Part shown: positions 48,101-60,805 of the stretch, one piece after another
Layout of the letters: every line of letters starts with the position of its first letter
How positions within the stretch are numbered: position 1 is the stretch's first letter
DNA from: Hirudinaria manillensis
Lineage: Eukaryota; Annelida; Clitellata; Hirudinida; Hirudinidae
DNA: 64,000 bases
Assembly (NCBI GenBank): GCA_034509925.1
Contig: CM067532.1
Coordinates: 3,150,642 to 3,214,641, forward strand
Direction: 5' to 3'
Made by a program: the position numbers and the translations under genes
The notes under the pieces: model-generated
Database searches by the model: none
What the model saw: only the letters and a program-made list of their open reading frames with translations
What the model was told of the DNA's origin: nothing

Positions 48101-51100
48101 GTGTTGGTGAACTCCGAAGTTGCTGAACCGGGAGAATCCGTTGAATTGATTGTCAGAGGAGAACCCTTCACGACCGTCTATTTGTTGACAATTTCCGATC
48201 TTCCCGTCTTCGAGCCAAAAGAACAGGAACTCCGCCAACTTATGGTTAGAAGGGAAAATTAACAAATTACTTGTTTATTAACTAACAACTAATCATGTTA
48301 ATCATATTTTCAATGACCTCCTATTCGCAGGCCCGCGAGAGGATGCTGAGATATCTTCAGGGATTGAATTCTTCACAATTCTCTCGAACTGTCGATGAAT
48401 TCGGTGAAAACACGTCAACCTATCCTTCCTTGGCTCCTGATTCCCGTAGAGTGCACAACGTCGGTTTGATGTTCACGTTTAAGACGAAATCAAATTGTTG
48501 ATTTATTTTTATTTTCTTTTTTTTTTACACAGGAATCTGAAAGTCTCGTGCTGACTGACGGAATTTTGTTCGTCGATCCGAGTACGATCACATTTCTACA
48601 TTTCTGCATTTTAACTCGGCCATTCCTCGAAATTCAATTGTATTTGCATTGGAGGACACGTGGTGTATGCTCAACGAGCCCAAGTAATTATTTTCATGTT
48701 GTGTTGTTAAATTTCAGGCAAACAATGGCCGACACCTGAACGCAAAAATGGAACGTTAGGTGACCTCGAACCTTCACGTCTGGAAACTATTGAGGAGTTT
48801 GATTCGAATCTGTGGGAACTGAACGTCACTGTTGGGTAAGCACGAACTATTGAATTAGGAGATATCATTCATGATGAATTGGGAGATATCATTCATGATG
48901 AATTGGGAGATATCATCCGTGATGATGATGGTGATAAGATTCATTCATAAAGTGATTTTGTTTTAGGCCGTCGGGTGAAGAAAGACTTCATTTGGTTCTT
49001 CCTGAGGAAGCGAGACTTTATACCATTGCTGCTTTTGGTCTCAGGCCTGGAAAGGGACTTGTTGTTGTGGAAAAACCAGTGCAGGTAGTTTGGGTTTGAC
49101 TAGATATACATTCAATTTGATTACGTTTGGTGACTTGATCTCATTTATCTTTATATTTTACTTCCCAGTTGCTGTCCACTTCTAAAGTTCTGTCGACATT
49201 GAAACATCCGCAACCGGCAGTTCGTGGTGAGGAAATAGTCGTGGAAGTTCATCTCTTCAACAATCAGGACAAGGAAACAAAAGTAATTGTTAAATTAAAC
49301 TTTATAAGAATACAAACTACTATTTTTATGACATTTTCAACTTTTTCAGGTCAAAGTGATCGCTGCGAAAACAAATCCCGAAAAACTCGGCTCCGAAGAA
49401 GGCATGAAAAACGGAAAGGAATTTGTCAAAGAAGTTGATGCAAGTTTCAGGAATAACATTTAATTCAGTATAATATATTAAATATATTAATTAAAATAAT
49501 AAACCTCTTCATTTCAGTTGAAACCCAAGCAATTGGCCGTGGTGATGGTTCCATTCCCGACGTCGCCAACTGCTCAAGAACCTCTCGAGTTTAGGGTCGA
49601 TGTTGTCACCGAAGATGTCCATCTCAAACTTAACTCATCTGTCGAGCTGGAGGTAAACGTGAACGATTAACTCTTTTGATTTAATTAACAATTTATTAAC
49701 TAATTTTCTAATTGCAGTACCAAGGTTATGAAGTCGTACCATCAGAAACTTTGCTGTTCGACTGTTTCAATGGAAAGCAAGTTCTCAATGCTGAAGTGCC
49801 GAAGAACATGACAAACCCCGTCGATAAGTCAGAACGAGCCCACGTGAAAATCTACGGTACTTGACTCCAATCGAGATATCACAACTTATGATCAAGATAG
49901 TTTTACTGAATGCAATTTCAAATAACAGGTCATCCTTTGGGTCCCTCCATCGAACACGTCTGTCAGAACCTCAACAAAACAAACATCCTGGAAGAAAGGA
50001 CGAAAATTGGATACGTCCTCGCTGTCAACGTTCTGGAACACCTGTCCAACAACTCGCTCTTCGACAATTCAGTTCTTGTCGACTACGACGTGGAAAAGCT
50101 GCCGGTTAACGTTTCGTTGGTAGTTCCAGTGGGCAAAACTGAATGCATCCAACAGGCAAGAGATTGTAAGTTTGGATATTTCTGCAATTAGTAGAAGCAA
50201 CTCTAATGAAGCAAGTTGTTGAAAATTTTTTTTGTTTTCCAGCCGTGCAGTACCTGCTGAAGAAGAAGAAAGAGGAGGGTTCCTTTTCTTTCTACCCGAA
50301 TCATTCCGGCTACATTTGGTAAAACTTAATTACTTAAGACGTTGTGATGATTCACGAAACGACGGACTGGTGAATTTAAATTTACTTTTTTTTGCAGGCT
50401 CACCTCTTTGATGCTGGATTACACAGTTTTATTGCGAAATGTGCTTTCGTGGGAGAAAAAAGAAGTTGTTAATACTGTGGAGTGGCTAACCAAGCAGCAG
50501 AAGGAAGATGGGTCTTTTGTTGAGCCTACAGATGCCGTCGTTCTCAGAAAACTCAAGGTAAAGTTCTTCCAAGGTAAAAGAATCAAATTGAAAATAATTT
50601 TAACTGATTTTACATCTTCAAACAGGGAGAAGGATCTCATCACGTTGCGCTGACTTCCCAAGTGGTCGCCTCACTTCTCGAAGCATCCAACAACTTTGAC
50701 GTAAACAATTGAACGTCTATTATATATTTCAGTATCTTCAATGCATAACATAACATGCAAGAATTTGAATTATTTCATCAGCTTCCTGAACCAACTGTGA
50801 AACTGGTGGAATCAGTGGCCAAGAAATCTGCCGAATACATCGAGAAAGTCACCTTGAAGGGAGATCTAGACAAAGATCCTTATACTCTCAACGTGGCTGC
50901 TTATGCTCTCGCTTTGGCCAAGAGCGACAAAGTCTTTGAAGTTCTGAAGAGGAGAGATTTACTGATGATTCACGGAGGTAGTTCCAAGAAATTTTATTCA
51001 CACTTGTCTTTGTCTTTAAGAACTTTAAAGGTCAAAAGCATTGGCCAATCGTTCCGTTGTTGTAATCACTTTTTTTTTAATTTTATATAGGCGACGAGCA

Positions 51101-52362
51101 ACATTGGGAGGTCGAAGTGTGGGAGAACGCACAGAAATCGTCGTTGTCCGTTGAAGCAACATCCTACGCCATCCTGACATCTCTGGCCATGAAGGACTTG
51201 AACGAGGCGCGACCATTCGTCAACTTCGTCATGAGCGCAATGAAACCCGGTGGAGAGTTTGTTACGTCTCAGGTGAATTGTCGCGATGCTGTTTCATATT
51301 TGGATTTTAAAAGTAAAACTATTACAATTGCTAATCATTTGTTTCAGGACACCCATGTCGCTTTGAAGGCTTTGTCGCAGTATTTCCGTCTCTATAACGT
51401 CTACCACGAACACGAACACGTCAACATCGATGTCAACGCAACTTTGACAGACAAGAGACAAGTTTCACTGAAAGTTCTCAGCCCGCTCTTCGTTGCAAGC
51501 CTGTACTTCGACGTAAGACGATTTACTCGCTTTTGCTTGTCACATCAATGTAACAGCGACTAATTTTATTTTCAAAGCATTCGAACATCAGTCTGACTTC
51601 TCCCCTGAAGATTGAGTCTTCTGGAGAAGGAGTACTTCTTGTGCAGGTACACCTTTCTCCGGCCTTTTGGAATCTGACCTGACCAGTTATTTAATTATTT
51701 TTTAAATTGAAATTATTTTCCAGAACATTCCCGAATTCAATGAGGACGTTCCATCCAGACCAACGACTGTCGATTTGAAAGTCGAGGTGAACGCGATGGA
51801 ACCCAGACATCTTCGGTTGAAAGTCTGTGCCGTGTGGGTTGAAGCTTTCGTCGGCTTTCCATGCATTGATGCATTGATGCATTTTTACGTATTTATTTAA
51901 ATTATTCACTAAATCGTTTATAAATTGTTTTTCATTTCGAAACAGAAACTTGGAGAAAGAGCCGAGCGGTTTCATCATCGCTGAAGTGCCCCTCTTGACT
52001 GGTTACGAAGTCAACCTGGAGAACTACGATCGTAGATCCATGCCACAAATTCTCAAGCAGGACGATCACGTGTACCTTCTCTTCAACGAAGTATATTCAG
52101 TGTTCTTTTTTTTTTGAAACACCAGATGTGCATTATTTATTTAATATGTAATTTTTTTATTTCATAATAATTATTCCACAATAACTTAAATGGTTTCTAT
52201 TTCCAGGTGAAGCCAACAGAACCATCTTGTGTGGACCTCCACTTGGACAAATTCTACTACGTCAGAAACCTTGAACCCAGATTCATCAAACTCTATCCGA
52301 CTGATGAACCAGAAAAAGTCGTCTTCAAACCTTACTTTGGGGAGAAAGTTGAATCGAGTTGA
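45154..52362 (+). CDS. Secreted alpha-2-macroglobulin/complement-family protein lacking the thioester motif
   Basis: More than twenty exons with 40-150 bp introns. The first (45154-45239, donor GTATGT) codes the signal peptide MERHPLILLLLSAFVVSSLA. MG domains follow: SYVVVTDDVLVPGSELLIDL, ELLVTLRTDKLKYRPGEL (the family K-x-Y-x-PG step), SGAPLDGKVELQLSLG. A disordered or bait-like part and the WELNVTVG, LYTIAAFGLRPGKGL block precede AHVKIYGHPLGPSIEHVCQN, which aligns with the GDILGPA...NL lead-in to the thioester domain. There the GCGEQ motif should follow, but the sequence reads KTNILEERTKIG. The alpha-helical TED continues (YIWLTSLMLDYTVLL, EVVNTVEWLTKQQKEDGSF, TLNVAAYALALAKSDKVF, SSLSVEATSYAILTSLAMKD), then the CUB and receptor-binding parts (SGFIIAEVPLLTGYEV, PSCVDLHLDKFYYVRN). 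Stop at 52360. It should be extracellular; a non-covalent protease trap, complement-like or adhesive role is open. Confidence 0.8.
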
Positions 52363-55300
52363 GCACACGAATCGAACAATACCTTGGATTCCAAAGATTT
52401 TGGCTTAAACCAATGACTTGACATTGAGTACTTGAAATAAAATTGTCGCATCTCAAAACAATTATCTCACTTCATTCAACATTCAGTCAATCAGTGAAGG
52501 ACTGGAAACAAAGCACACAAAGGGTGGAAGCAATTTTGGGGAGAAATGAAACTTTAAAAACTAAAAATAAAATAATCAACAATGGAAGACCAAGTCTAAC
52601 TTATCTTTTAATTAACTTTCATTTCAGCTCATCGAGTTTTAACTTGAGTAAAACCTCAAAACATTATGTCCGGAACTCTCGAGTGCTACTTTGGTTGATT
52701 GTATTTAATTTAATTGCATTTAGATTGAGAAAGATAGTCTAATTTGGAGACTTTGAAGTTCTAAATGAATCACGTTAAACAAGACACATTGTTTTCACCC
52801 AGAACCTGAGTTAAGTAATTCATTCCCAGTTTTTTTTTTGTTGTGGACGAACTTCAACCTTCTCCATGAGAATTCAGAATCAACGGATGTCGAACGAACA
52901 CTTCACTTTTAAACATCTCGCATGGAACATTAATCTGTTTAGATATTCGGGCAAGTTGAAATCATTTCTTAAATCATATATTGTGAAGATTGTTTGGATG
53001 CACAGCTTCATTGAGAAGGCACTACTGGGATTGAGGTACATGTCGAATGTCGAATCACCATCGGTTCGGTTGTTCAAATATTTGGAATAACGAAGGGTGA
53101 GAGATTAGTAGAACTTTATCCCACGGAGGATTGTTTAACTTAAAACATCAAGAATCAACACCGGTCTTCCTTGTCAAATGCTGGCACTTGTTTTCGTCTT
53201 TTCCATACGCAGTCTCAGAGTTAACCGGGCAGAAACTTTTATATGTCATCGCAATGATTTACTTTAGTTCGATTTAATATTCCACGGTACCTGCTATCAG
53301 ATCTTGGAAATGCTGATTTTCTCATCTGGATTTTTGTTACAAATTCTTAAATTTCAATTTTAATTTGTTCGAATTATCTTACAATTCTGCTTCTAATATT
53401 AAGGATTTTTTTAACCTGAAAACCTCGATTTTTTATTATATATATATGTCAATGATTTAATATGACTTAATATGTCAATTTCGCTTAATATGTAAATTTT
53501 TTCATTTGCTTTTTCATTTTGCAAGTCACCTTGTTGGACGTTGAATGTCTCAAACACTTTCCAAACACTGTCCAGTGTTCCTAAATTCGTGATGTGATCA
53601 TTAAAGAAGAGGCAAAAATTTAAAAAAAAATATGTAAAAGTTAACAGTAGAAATTGCACATCTAAGTTGACAGAGGTTATTTTTATAGTAAGTAATCAAT
53701 AAATTTATAAATTACCGTTAATTTAAAGATTTAATAAATTAAAAATAAATCATCAGTCCCTCCAGCTAGCCCCATTGACCTCTCCAGCTACTCCCGGGAG
53801 CGATGACGTCCACTTTTGGAGTCACTGACTAAAGGGATTAAATGGATCCTATGACAGAAATGTCCACATCCTTCTCTGGAAAGGCACGTTTGGTCTCCGC
53901 ATGCAACTTAACTTGAATCTCAATAATCTTCCTTTTTTTCTAGCAACACAAATTTTCCGAATTCTTGTGACAGGTTAATATGGAGGCAAGTTAATTGATT
54001 GTTCATTTAAAGAGACGTCAATTGACGGAATTATTTCTGAATGAGGCAAGCCGGATTGACCCAAGTTAGCGCCAAACTATAAAGTATTTATAATAATATT
54101 TTAAAAAATTTAATTAGAAAAGCCGACTTAAAAGATGTCTTTCAAGAAAGTGAAAATTCATTTTTTTTGTTTACCTTGCTTGTTTTATTTTTATAAAACT
54201 TGATGAAATATGCGAAGTTTCTTATAAATTTTAGATCAAGCAAGAGAATGTTAGTTTTCATATCGTAGAAAGAATGCACTTTAATTCGCTGGCAGAAGCA
54301 ATTGATATTTGAACATGTTCACAACGTCACCATCATACGAAGGGTGGAGAAATATTAATTAATTTCGTTTGTAACATTAAATTTAGCAAATACCGTGGGT
54401 TGTTTTAACAACTTCGAGTTTATAATTTCCATGAGAAGCAGAGGATTCTTCGTGTTTTGTTGAAATTATTTATAATTGTATTATGTAAATTACTTATGAT
54501 ATTGTATCATGGATGAGAATGTTTACAGTGATCTTCAAGACATAAGCTCGATTATTCGGCTATTACAACACATTTTAAGGTTTAAAAAATGCAAATCGGA
54601 TGAAAACATTGCTTTGTTGACGCTGCATTTTAATCCGAGACAAACTTTTATGCGTTCGAATCCATCAGAGTTGCAGACGAGTTTCGTAAGGCCATAAGAA
54701 GCGAAGGTTGAGGCAGAAAATCCTTTAAAGGCGCATTACTTACCCGGTCTGAATAACCTCTGGAATGCAATTAGACAGAGGTCTCATACATCCAGCATGA
54801 TTGCCTTCACTCGTAGAAGGACATTTTCCAGTAAAAAAGTGTCGGCAATGAACGAATGTTTGGTCGCCGGTCCGCTCGAATTTCTCCGAGAAATACGAGA
54901 GAAAAATGTCACGAGTTGTAAGCCACGTCGAATGAGATTAAATGGCAAACAGGTTCTTCTGAATACCTTTAATTTAATGCTTTCTTTTAATGCCCCTTAA
55001 TCTCTTCTCCAATCGTTCCATCCATTTCGAAAGAAGCTCTTCTCGAATGTCGCTGGAAGTGTTGGCCATTTCACTCACGTTGCTGGAAACTGAGCGAGTT
55101 TATCACGCGGTGTTGTTTTAATTGCTCTTTCTGTCACATGGTACTTCTCTTGTCTTGTCTTCGTGAGACAATAAATCCACGCGGAGAAGCTTTACAATGG
55201 AAGCGAGAAGTTCAGAGTTTCGGTCCTGAGAAGAATAGGAAGATGAAAGAATGAATTATGACGCATCACTCGAAAGATTCCACTGATGTCTGGCAGGAAA

Positions 55301-56490
55301 CCTGATAAAAATTTCCAACACAAAACGGCTTTTTAAGAGATTTTATGGCTCTCAGGATCAGCCTGGAATCATTTGTAAGGATAAAACTTGGATCGACACC
55401 AACTTTTGCTCGGAGAAAAATTCTTTCTCTTTTCAAAGGAAGAAGAAATCTTCGGGAAGCTAATTTATTGTGCTAACATGTCTTTACATGCCATTATATT
55501 CTGTTATTCCAAAGCTTTATGATTATTTATCAGACTACTGGTAATTTATACTTTTTGACGTTAACGGCAAATTATTATTAGATAAACTTTTAAATTGTAT
55601 AATTTTATTCCACTATAAAGAAACCACCAGATATGAGTCGAGTCTCGCATTAGAGACAGTTCGAGTTAAGAAATCGGCCGGTTGATGAATTGCAGACGTG
55701 TTATCTCTCTGCTTATCTTGGAAGTTATAAACTTCAAGTTAGAAATTTAATTCTAACTCATTGAGATTTATCGGAGAGCGTACGAAGCAATTTCAACTGA
55801 GTGATTTAGAGGGGTCCAAAACATGCCCTCAGCATGCAATGTATGGTGTCTGCGATGCGAGCAGATAAATTTCTCGGCAAACAAAAGACGGTGATAAACA
55901 AATGCCTGGAAAACAAATATTGAACAAGTGCCACGGAGACTATAAATCGATCAGGACTCCATCCAGTTTCCGTTTTATGTTTCCGCCACCGGCCCGTCAC
56001 CGGTCCGTCATCAGTCCGTCATCAGCCTTTGCCATCCCTTCGGCTTTACGAACACCGGTTGCTAGGCAGTTTGAACCGTGGTCTTGATAAGGTCTTAACA
56101 TAGGTTCTGAAGATTTAAGAGTTTAAGAATTGCAAGTCTGAAAAGTAGAGACGTTGAGAAGGATGAGGGTGAGCATCGACGGAGTGGATATCACGTGTCG
56201 TCGGACGCCAGCCAATAAGATCATCCGGGAAAGAAGGCGTTTATTCGTCTATGTTTATAACAGGAAATATATACATCTACATCTATATCTATATCTATAT
56301 ATATATAGAATAGGCAATATATGTATGTATATGTATTCGTATATTGACGGTTGCTATGACGACCACAGCAGCCAGACATCCTTACGGTTTTAATCTCTTC
56401 ATCGAAATGCATTTCCTTCGATCTCCTTTTTTCGAGAGATGTTGAGGGATTGCTCCTCAGATAACCATGGGAATGATAACGATTTTGATG
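52363..56490. other. Gene-poor stretch, no gene seen
   Basis: Follows the macroglobulin polyadenylation signal (AAATAAAATTG near 52434). Several ORFs of 60-100 codons (for example 52443-52742 and 54509-54697) lack family resemblance and consistent splice sites. Simple AT-rich DNA otherwise. Confidence 0.45.
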
Positions 56491-56493
56491 ATG

Positions 56494-56519
56494 ATGATAA
56501 TAATAATAATAATAATAAC

Positions 56520-56612
<93 letters not shown>
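56494..56612. repeat. (AAT)n microsatellite, about 115 bp
   Basis: Nearly pure AAT run preceded by GATGAT and followed by CATCATCAGCATCAGCATCG. Produces poly-Asn, poly-Ile and poly-Leu/Tyr ORFs that are artefacts. A second AT-rich ATT/TAA zone extends to about 57010. Confidence 0.97.
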
Positions 56613-56614
<2 letters not shown>

Positions 56615-57561
56615 TCATCATCATCAGCATCAGCATCGTCGTCACCGTCATCATTGTCATAATAAAGATACAATTATTGTTGTAAAATATAATACGGATA
56701 TATTTAATCAGAGATTATTTTATCCTCTCAGAAACCACTCAGAAACCATCGCATGATCAAGTGAATGTCTTCCTTTAAAATGAAAGTCGTTTCATCTAAA
56801 ATTAATTAAATAAGCATATAAGTAATTAATAATAACATAATAATAATAATAATTATAACTAATAAATTATTATTAATATAATTATTTTTATTATATTTAT
56901 AATTTATAAAATATTTATAAATAATAATATTTATATTATTATTAATATAATATAAACATTTATAAAAACTAATATTTATATTATTATTACTATTATTACT
57001 GCTTAATATTACTTATCACTTAATAAATTGCCTGATGAATTGAATAATTTAAAATCTGTAAACTGTTGAAGCTTGAAACTCAGGAAAGAACTTCTCAGAG
57101 AAATTAGTGTCAGAAGTCAGAAAAAGAGGTTAAAAAATTTAATTTCATCTGAAATTCTATTTGGAAATGAAACAAAAAACAAAAAAAAAAGCCAAAAGAG
57201 GCATCAAAAGGCAACTTCAATTTGATTAAGAATCATTTTTTAATGTTTTCCAAAGTTGTTCAATTTAACTAAAAGCTTGTAACGTTTGAAATTCAACTTC
57301 TCCAAACCTAAAAAGGTTGATGATAAATGTCTCTGGAGCTTCAAGAAAATGCGACCAAAAATTCTTCAATGCACGAAAAGTCATTACTTGAAAGTTAAGC
57401 AGCTTTTATCAACTGTAATTTGCCTTTTCCCGAAGAAAGAAACTTTTCGGCTTTGAAAATAGAAAAAAAATATGCCTCATTCGAGTCTTAGATTAATTAT
57501 AAATGGACTCGTGTCAAGGGGACTCCAGATTAGGGATGGAAGGAAGGGCAGACGGCATGGG

Positions 57562-57629
57562 CGGATGGATGGATGGATGGATGGATGGATGGATGGATGG
57601 ATGGATGGATGCATGGATGGATGGATGGG
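57562..57629. repeat. (GGAT)n microsatellite
   Basis: About seventeen GGAT units with single-base interruptions (GCATGG, GGGT). Read as MDGW repeats on the plus strand and HPSI repeats on the minus strand. Confidence 0.95.
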
Positions 57630-57649
57630 TGAAAGGACAGATGAAAGCC

Positions 57650-58090
57650 TTAGAATGTTGTATCGATACCCTTCCCCTTCCTTTCCCTCCATCCGCTGGA
57701 GTGCAAGTTCCAGGAGGCACGCGAGAGTCGATCGAGGAGCCTCAAAAACGTCACGCGACCCCGCATTATCGTCCATTAGCGAACCAACATCCGTTCGTGA
57801 ATCCATTATCGAGACACGTGTCCGGCAATCAAGAGAACCGCGAAACACGAGTTGGTCTCGGTCATGATTTGTGGCCGAGTTATGACCGGCTGAGTGATGC
57901 AATTACCGTCGTAACTTCATTTCCAGCGAGCCACACCGAGCCCAACCAACGCGCCAACTTCAGAGGCGCTTAGCGATTGTGCGTCTTTCCATCCCCGGGG
58001 CGTCGTTAGGGAGTCGCTCCGTGGCGCTACAGCGTCCGAGGGACCGCGTTTGAGGGACCCAAGTAAGCGCCGATGAGGAGAAGGTTTACG
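57650..58090. other. GC- and CpG-rich patch, possible promoter or unrecognised exon
   Basis: Visibly richer in G, C and CpG than everything around it (for example CCCCGGGGCGTCGTTAGGG at 57993 and GCGCCAACTTCAGAGGCGC). Long overlapping ORFs exist on both strands (57472-57973 and 57477-57902), as expected where stop codons are rare, and no protein family is recognised. A promoter, a 5' UTR exon or inserted foreign DNA are all possible. Confidence 0.4.
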
Positions 58091-58205
58091 TTTGTAACCT
58101 GCCGACACCGATTGTGACAATAAAATACAATTCTTTAAAAATAAGGAAACAAAATCCACAAGAATAATTGTCATAATGGCCGCGTTTGCCCTACTCTACT
58201 ATCAC

Positions 58206-58278
58206 CGTCATCGTCATCGTCGGCGTCATCGCCATCGTCATCGTCGGCGTCATCGCCATCATCATCGTCGTCGTCGTC
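58206..58278. repeat. CATCGT-type simple repeat with 24-bp higher period
   Basis: The unit GTCATCGTCGGCGTCATCGC recurs twice with period 24, flanked by shorter CATCGT and CGT units. Confidence 0.85.
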
Positions 58279-58620
58279 ACTCTTAGCTTGTCCTTATGTT
58301 TTTTGCAATTTAATTAAATTAATATTTTAAAGTAACGATTAATGAATTTTAAAATGTTGTTTAAAATAATAATAATGATAATAATAATAACAACAATAAT
58401 AATTCATTTAAAATATTTGTCAATTTAAATAGTCCACTGAGAGGATGTCATTCGAGAAATTGAATCCGACATTATCTGTGACTCATCGGACACGAGATGC
58501 ATTCATGCTCTGACGTCACTCAAAATTCAAACAAATTCAATTCATCATCATTTGATCGGTGAAATACTGCCAGATAGCGATAAATACACAGAGAGTGACA
58601 GAGATTGACAAACACCGACA

Positions 58621-58850
58621 CTGACAGATACTAATAAATACTGACAGATACTGACGGATACTGAAAAACACTGGCAGGTAGTGACAAATACTGACAGATA
58701 CTGACAAACACTGACAGATACTAATAAATACTGACAGATACTGACTGATACTGCAAAACATTGGCAGATAGTGACAAATACTGGCAGATACTGACAAACA
58801 CTGACAGATACTGACAAACACTGACAAATACTGGCAGATACTGACAGATA
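58621..58850. repeat. 10-bp minisatellite (CTGACAGATA family) with 90-bp higher-order unit
   Basis: Twenty-three consecutive decamers of the CTGACAGATA/CTGACAAACA type without phase slip. Units 58621-58710 and 58711-58800 repeat the same order of nine decamer variants, including the divergent CTAATAAATA in second place and GTGACAAATA in seventh, so a 90-bp higher-order unit was duplicated. Degenerate decamers extend left to about 58560. Confidence 0.92.
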
Positions 58851-58856
58851 CATGCA

Positions 58857-60032
58857 CTTCTGAAGGCCACACAGCTTTCCAAGCCTTCACTTTGGCAACT
58901 GCTGAGGAAACAATCTCCACCAAAAATTCTTTATTCGGCGATTGACAAATACGAAGCCATCTTACCGACCGCAACTACAACAACGACGCCGCGGCCGCCG
59001 ACGACCACAACAACAGCAAAAGAGCAGCTATTTGCCCCATTCACATCTTGCTGTTCTTTGACCCTTGGAAGAGTTTGGTCCAAAGATCTCGACTGATTCT
59101 CAAATTATTTGCGGTACTATTTCAGCCATTTAACGGAATAATGGAATAATTGAATGATTTCTACTTTTTTTTTCTTTTAATCCGCATTAATTTGTCGCCC
59201 TTAAAGTGTCCGAGAACGCTGTGGAATGTTTGCTCGGAAGATGTCGACGTTGCCAGGTGAGTGCTAGCGTCGTCATGGATACCGTTGCCAAGGAGGTGGC
59301 TGTGGATCTGAAAGCATGGCCTTGCATTTAGCGAGCACTTCTAGAATCTCAACTCCCATTGAAACACAGTTTTTTACTCAATAAAGCCGTTTTTAAAACA
59401 CATTTTTCGACCATTTTCGAAAAAATTGTACAAATAAGCAATTAAATAGTTGCACGTCCGATGCAATCATTCAAGTGGGATATTATTTACGATATGAATA
59501 GGTCGTAATAAATTATGCAAATGAGAAGCAGGCGTGGTTTATCATCGCATTCGTCATCGCCATTATCATCATCATTGTCGGAAGCATCCGGACAACAATG
59601 GAGGCTGGGATTGGTAGAAATATTTCAATAGAGGAGAATGCCTTTTTTCCTACAAGGTTTTAGCAGGCTTTGCAATCAAAACAACAGCAAGAACAACAAC
59701 AATGACAACACCATCATCACCATCATCATCATCATCACAGTCAGCATCGCCGCCGTAGCCATCATTATCATGAACAGCAGGTGATGGTTTAAAGAGCGAG
59801 CAAACATCACGCAAGGAACACAGTAGGAGAAATAAACAAAATAATAAAATAAAAGAAGCAGCAGCAACAACAACAACAACAAAATGAGATGCAAACTGCC
59901 TCGTTCCGTGGGAGTTACTCGGAGTTACTGTCAACTCTGGAAAGTAACTCCTACTACTTCCTACTTCCTACTCGTTACTTCGTTACTCGAGCAACGTTTC
60001 GGTACGAAAAATGCCAAGCAATGTCATCGAGT
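58857..60032. other. Gene-poor stretch upstream of tetraspanin 3' end
   Basis: Contains a possible small exon at 59206-59251 (AAAG acceptor, GCCAG|GTGAGT donor; open in all frames, not assigned) and CAT/CAA simple repeats at about 59710-59745 and 59858-59881. No gene established. Confidence 0.4.
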
Positions 60033-60805
60033 TCACTCACAGTCGTCATTTTCACACCAAGAGTACTCGGAATGTTTCTTCTTGACTCTGGTCATCAGAT
60101 AGCAAGAGAAGATGAGACTGATGACCTGCAAGTTATTACATGACATTTGAATGACACTGGATGACGTGCGATGACGCTTGAATGCCATTTTGAATACGCA
60201 TTTTGATTGTTTTCTATTGTTTTTTTATTTTATAGATTTAAATATTTTACACAAACTTTTTTGAAATAAAACAATCTAATTAAATACTAATTTAAATACT
60301 AATCTAAATAATTTCAATGAAATTATTTTCTGAAGTTAGGCTGTTTCATTACGAGTTATACGAGTGTTCGTAGTATCAGAGGAATGGCATCGAAATGGAC
60401 CTGTTGACCAAAGAAAGTCATTAAAATCCTCTGAAAGCAGGCAAAAGAATCCAGTTGTTCGGGTGGAAGTCAAAATGGAGCAATAAACGTCCGAAGCGAA
60501 GTTTCTCCTTCAGTCTCAACTGCTGCTCACGGAACTTCCATACTTTCAATTTCCATTTCATGGTCATTTAATTGCTCTCGGCTCTCCAAGTACTTTCGGG
60601 CAACGACAAAAGCTTCGCTCGATGGGAAATCCCGAAAGGGAAAGCGAAAGTGGGCGTTACTTTATTGGGAATTTCAAACTCGTTCGACGGTGACATTTAA
60701 GTTGTTTCGAGCGGTTCTCACCTGTGTGGATATCAGGATGCAAAGGGTGGTGACGATGAGGTGCTCGTAAGTTCCCATCCATCTCTTCAGCGCCACGTGA
60801 CAACC
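60033..60805 (-). CDS. Tetraspanin, last two coding exons
   Basis: Exon 60805-60722 (28 codons, phase 0 at both ends) reads GCHVALKRWMGTYEHLIVTT then LCILISTQ: the final cysteine and tryptophan of the large extracellular loop followed by the start of the fourth transmembrane helix. A canonical GTGAGA donor and a TTGCAG acceptor join it to exon 60125-60033 (VISLIFSCYLMTRVKKKHSE, then YSWCENDDCE-stop), which completes the helix and gives a short acidic cytoplasmic tail. The G-C-x3-L-x2-W...Q-V-x-x-L-I-F-x-C-x-L pattern is typical of tetraspanins, organisers of membrane microdomains. Earlier exons, including the CCG-motif exon, are not seen up to 64000 and must lie beyond; the intron then contains the LINE at 62030. 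Confidence 0.72.

Noticed and set aside
50149-50175. GKTECIQQ considered as a displaced thioester motif of the macroglobulin gene
   Set aside because: It is too close to the downstream GSFSFY block and the GHPLGPSIEH lead-in places the motif about 55 residues earlier.
56221-56756. Poly-Tyr, poly-Leu, poly-Ile and poly-Asn ORFs
   Set aside because: All are readings of the (AAT)n microsatellite.
57472-57973. Long ORFs with MDGW or HPSI repeats
   Set aside because: The repeats come from the (GGAT)n microsatellite; the remainder is open in several frames because the DNA is GC-rich.
58537-58974. ORFs with CQYLSVFVSI repeats resembling a repetitive secreted protein
   Set aside because: They are translations of the 10-bp minisatellite; the same repeat is open in more than one frame.
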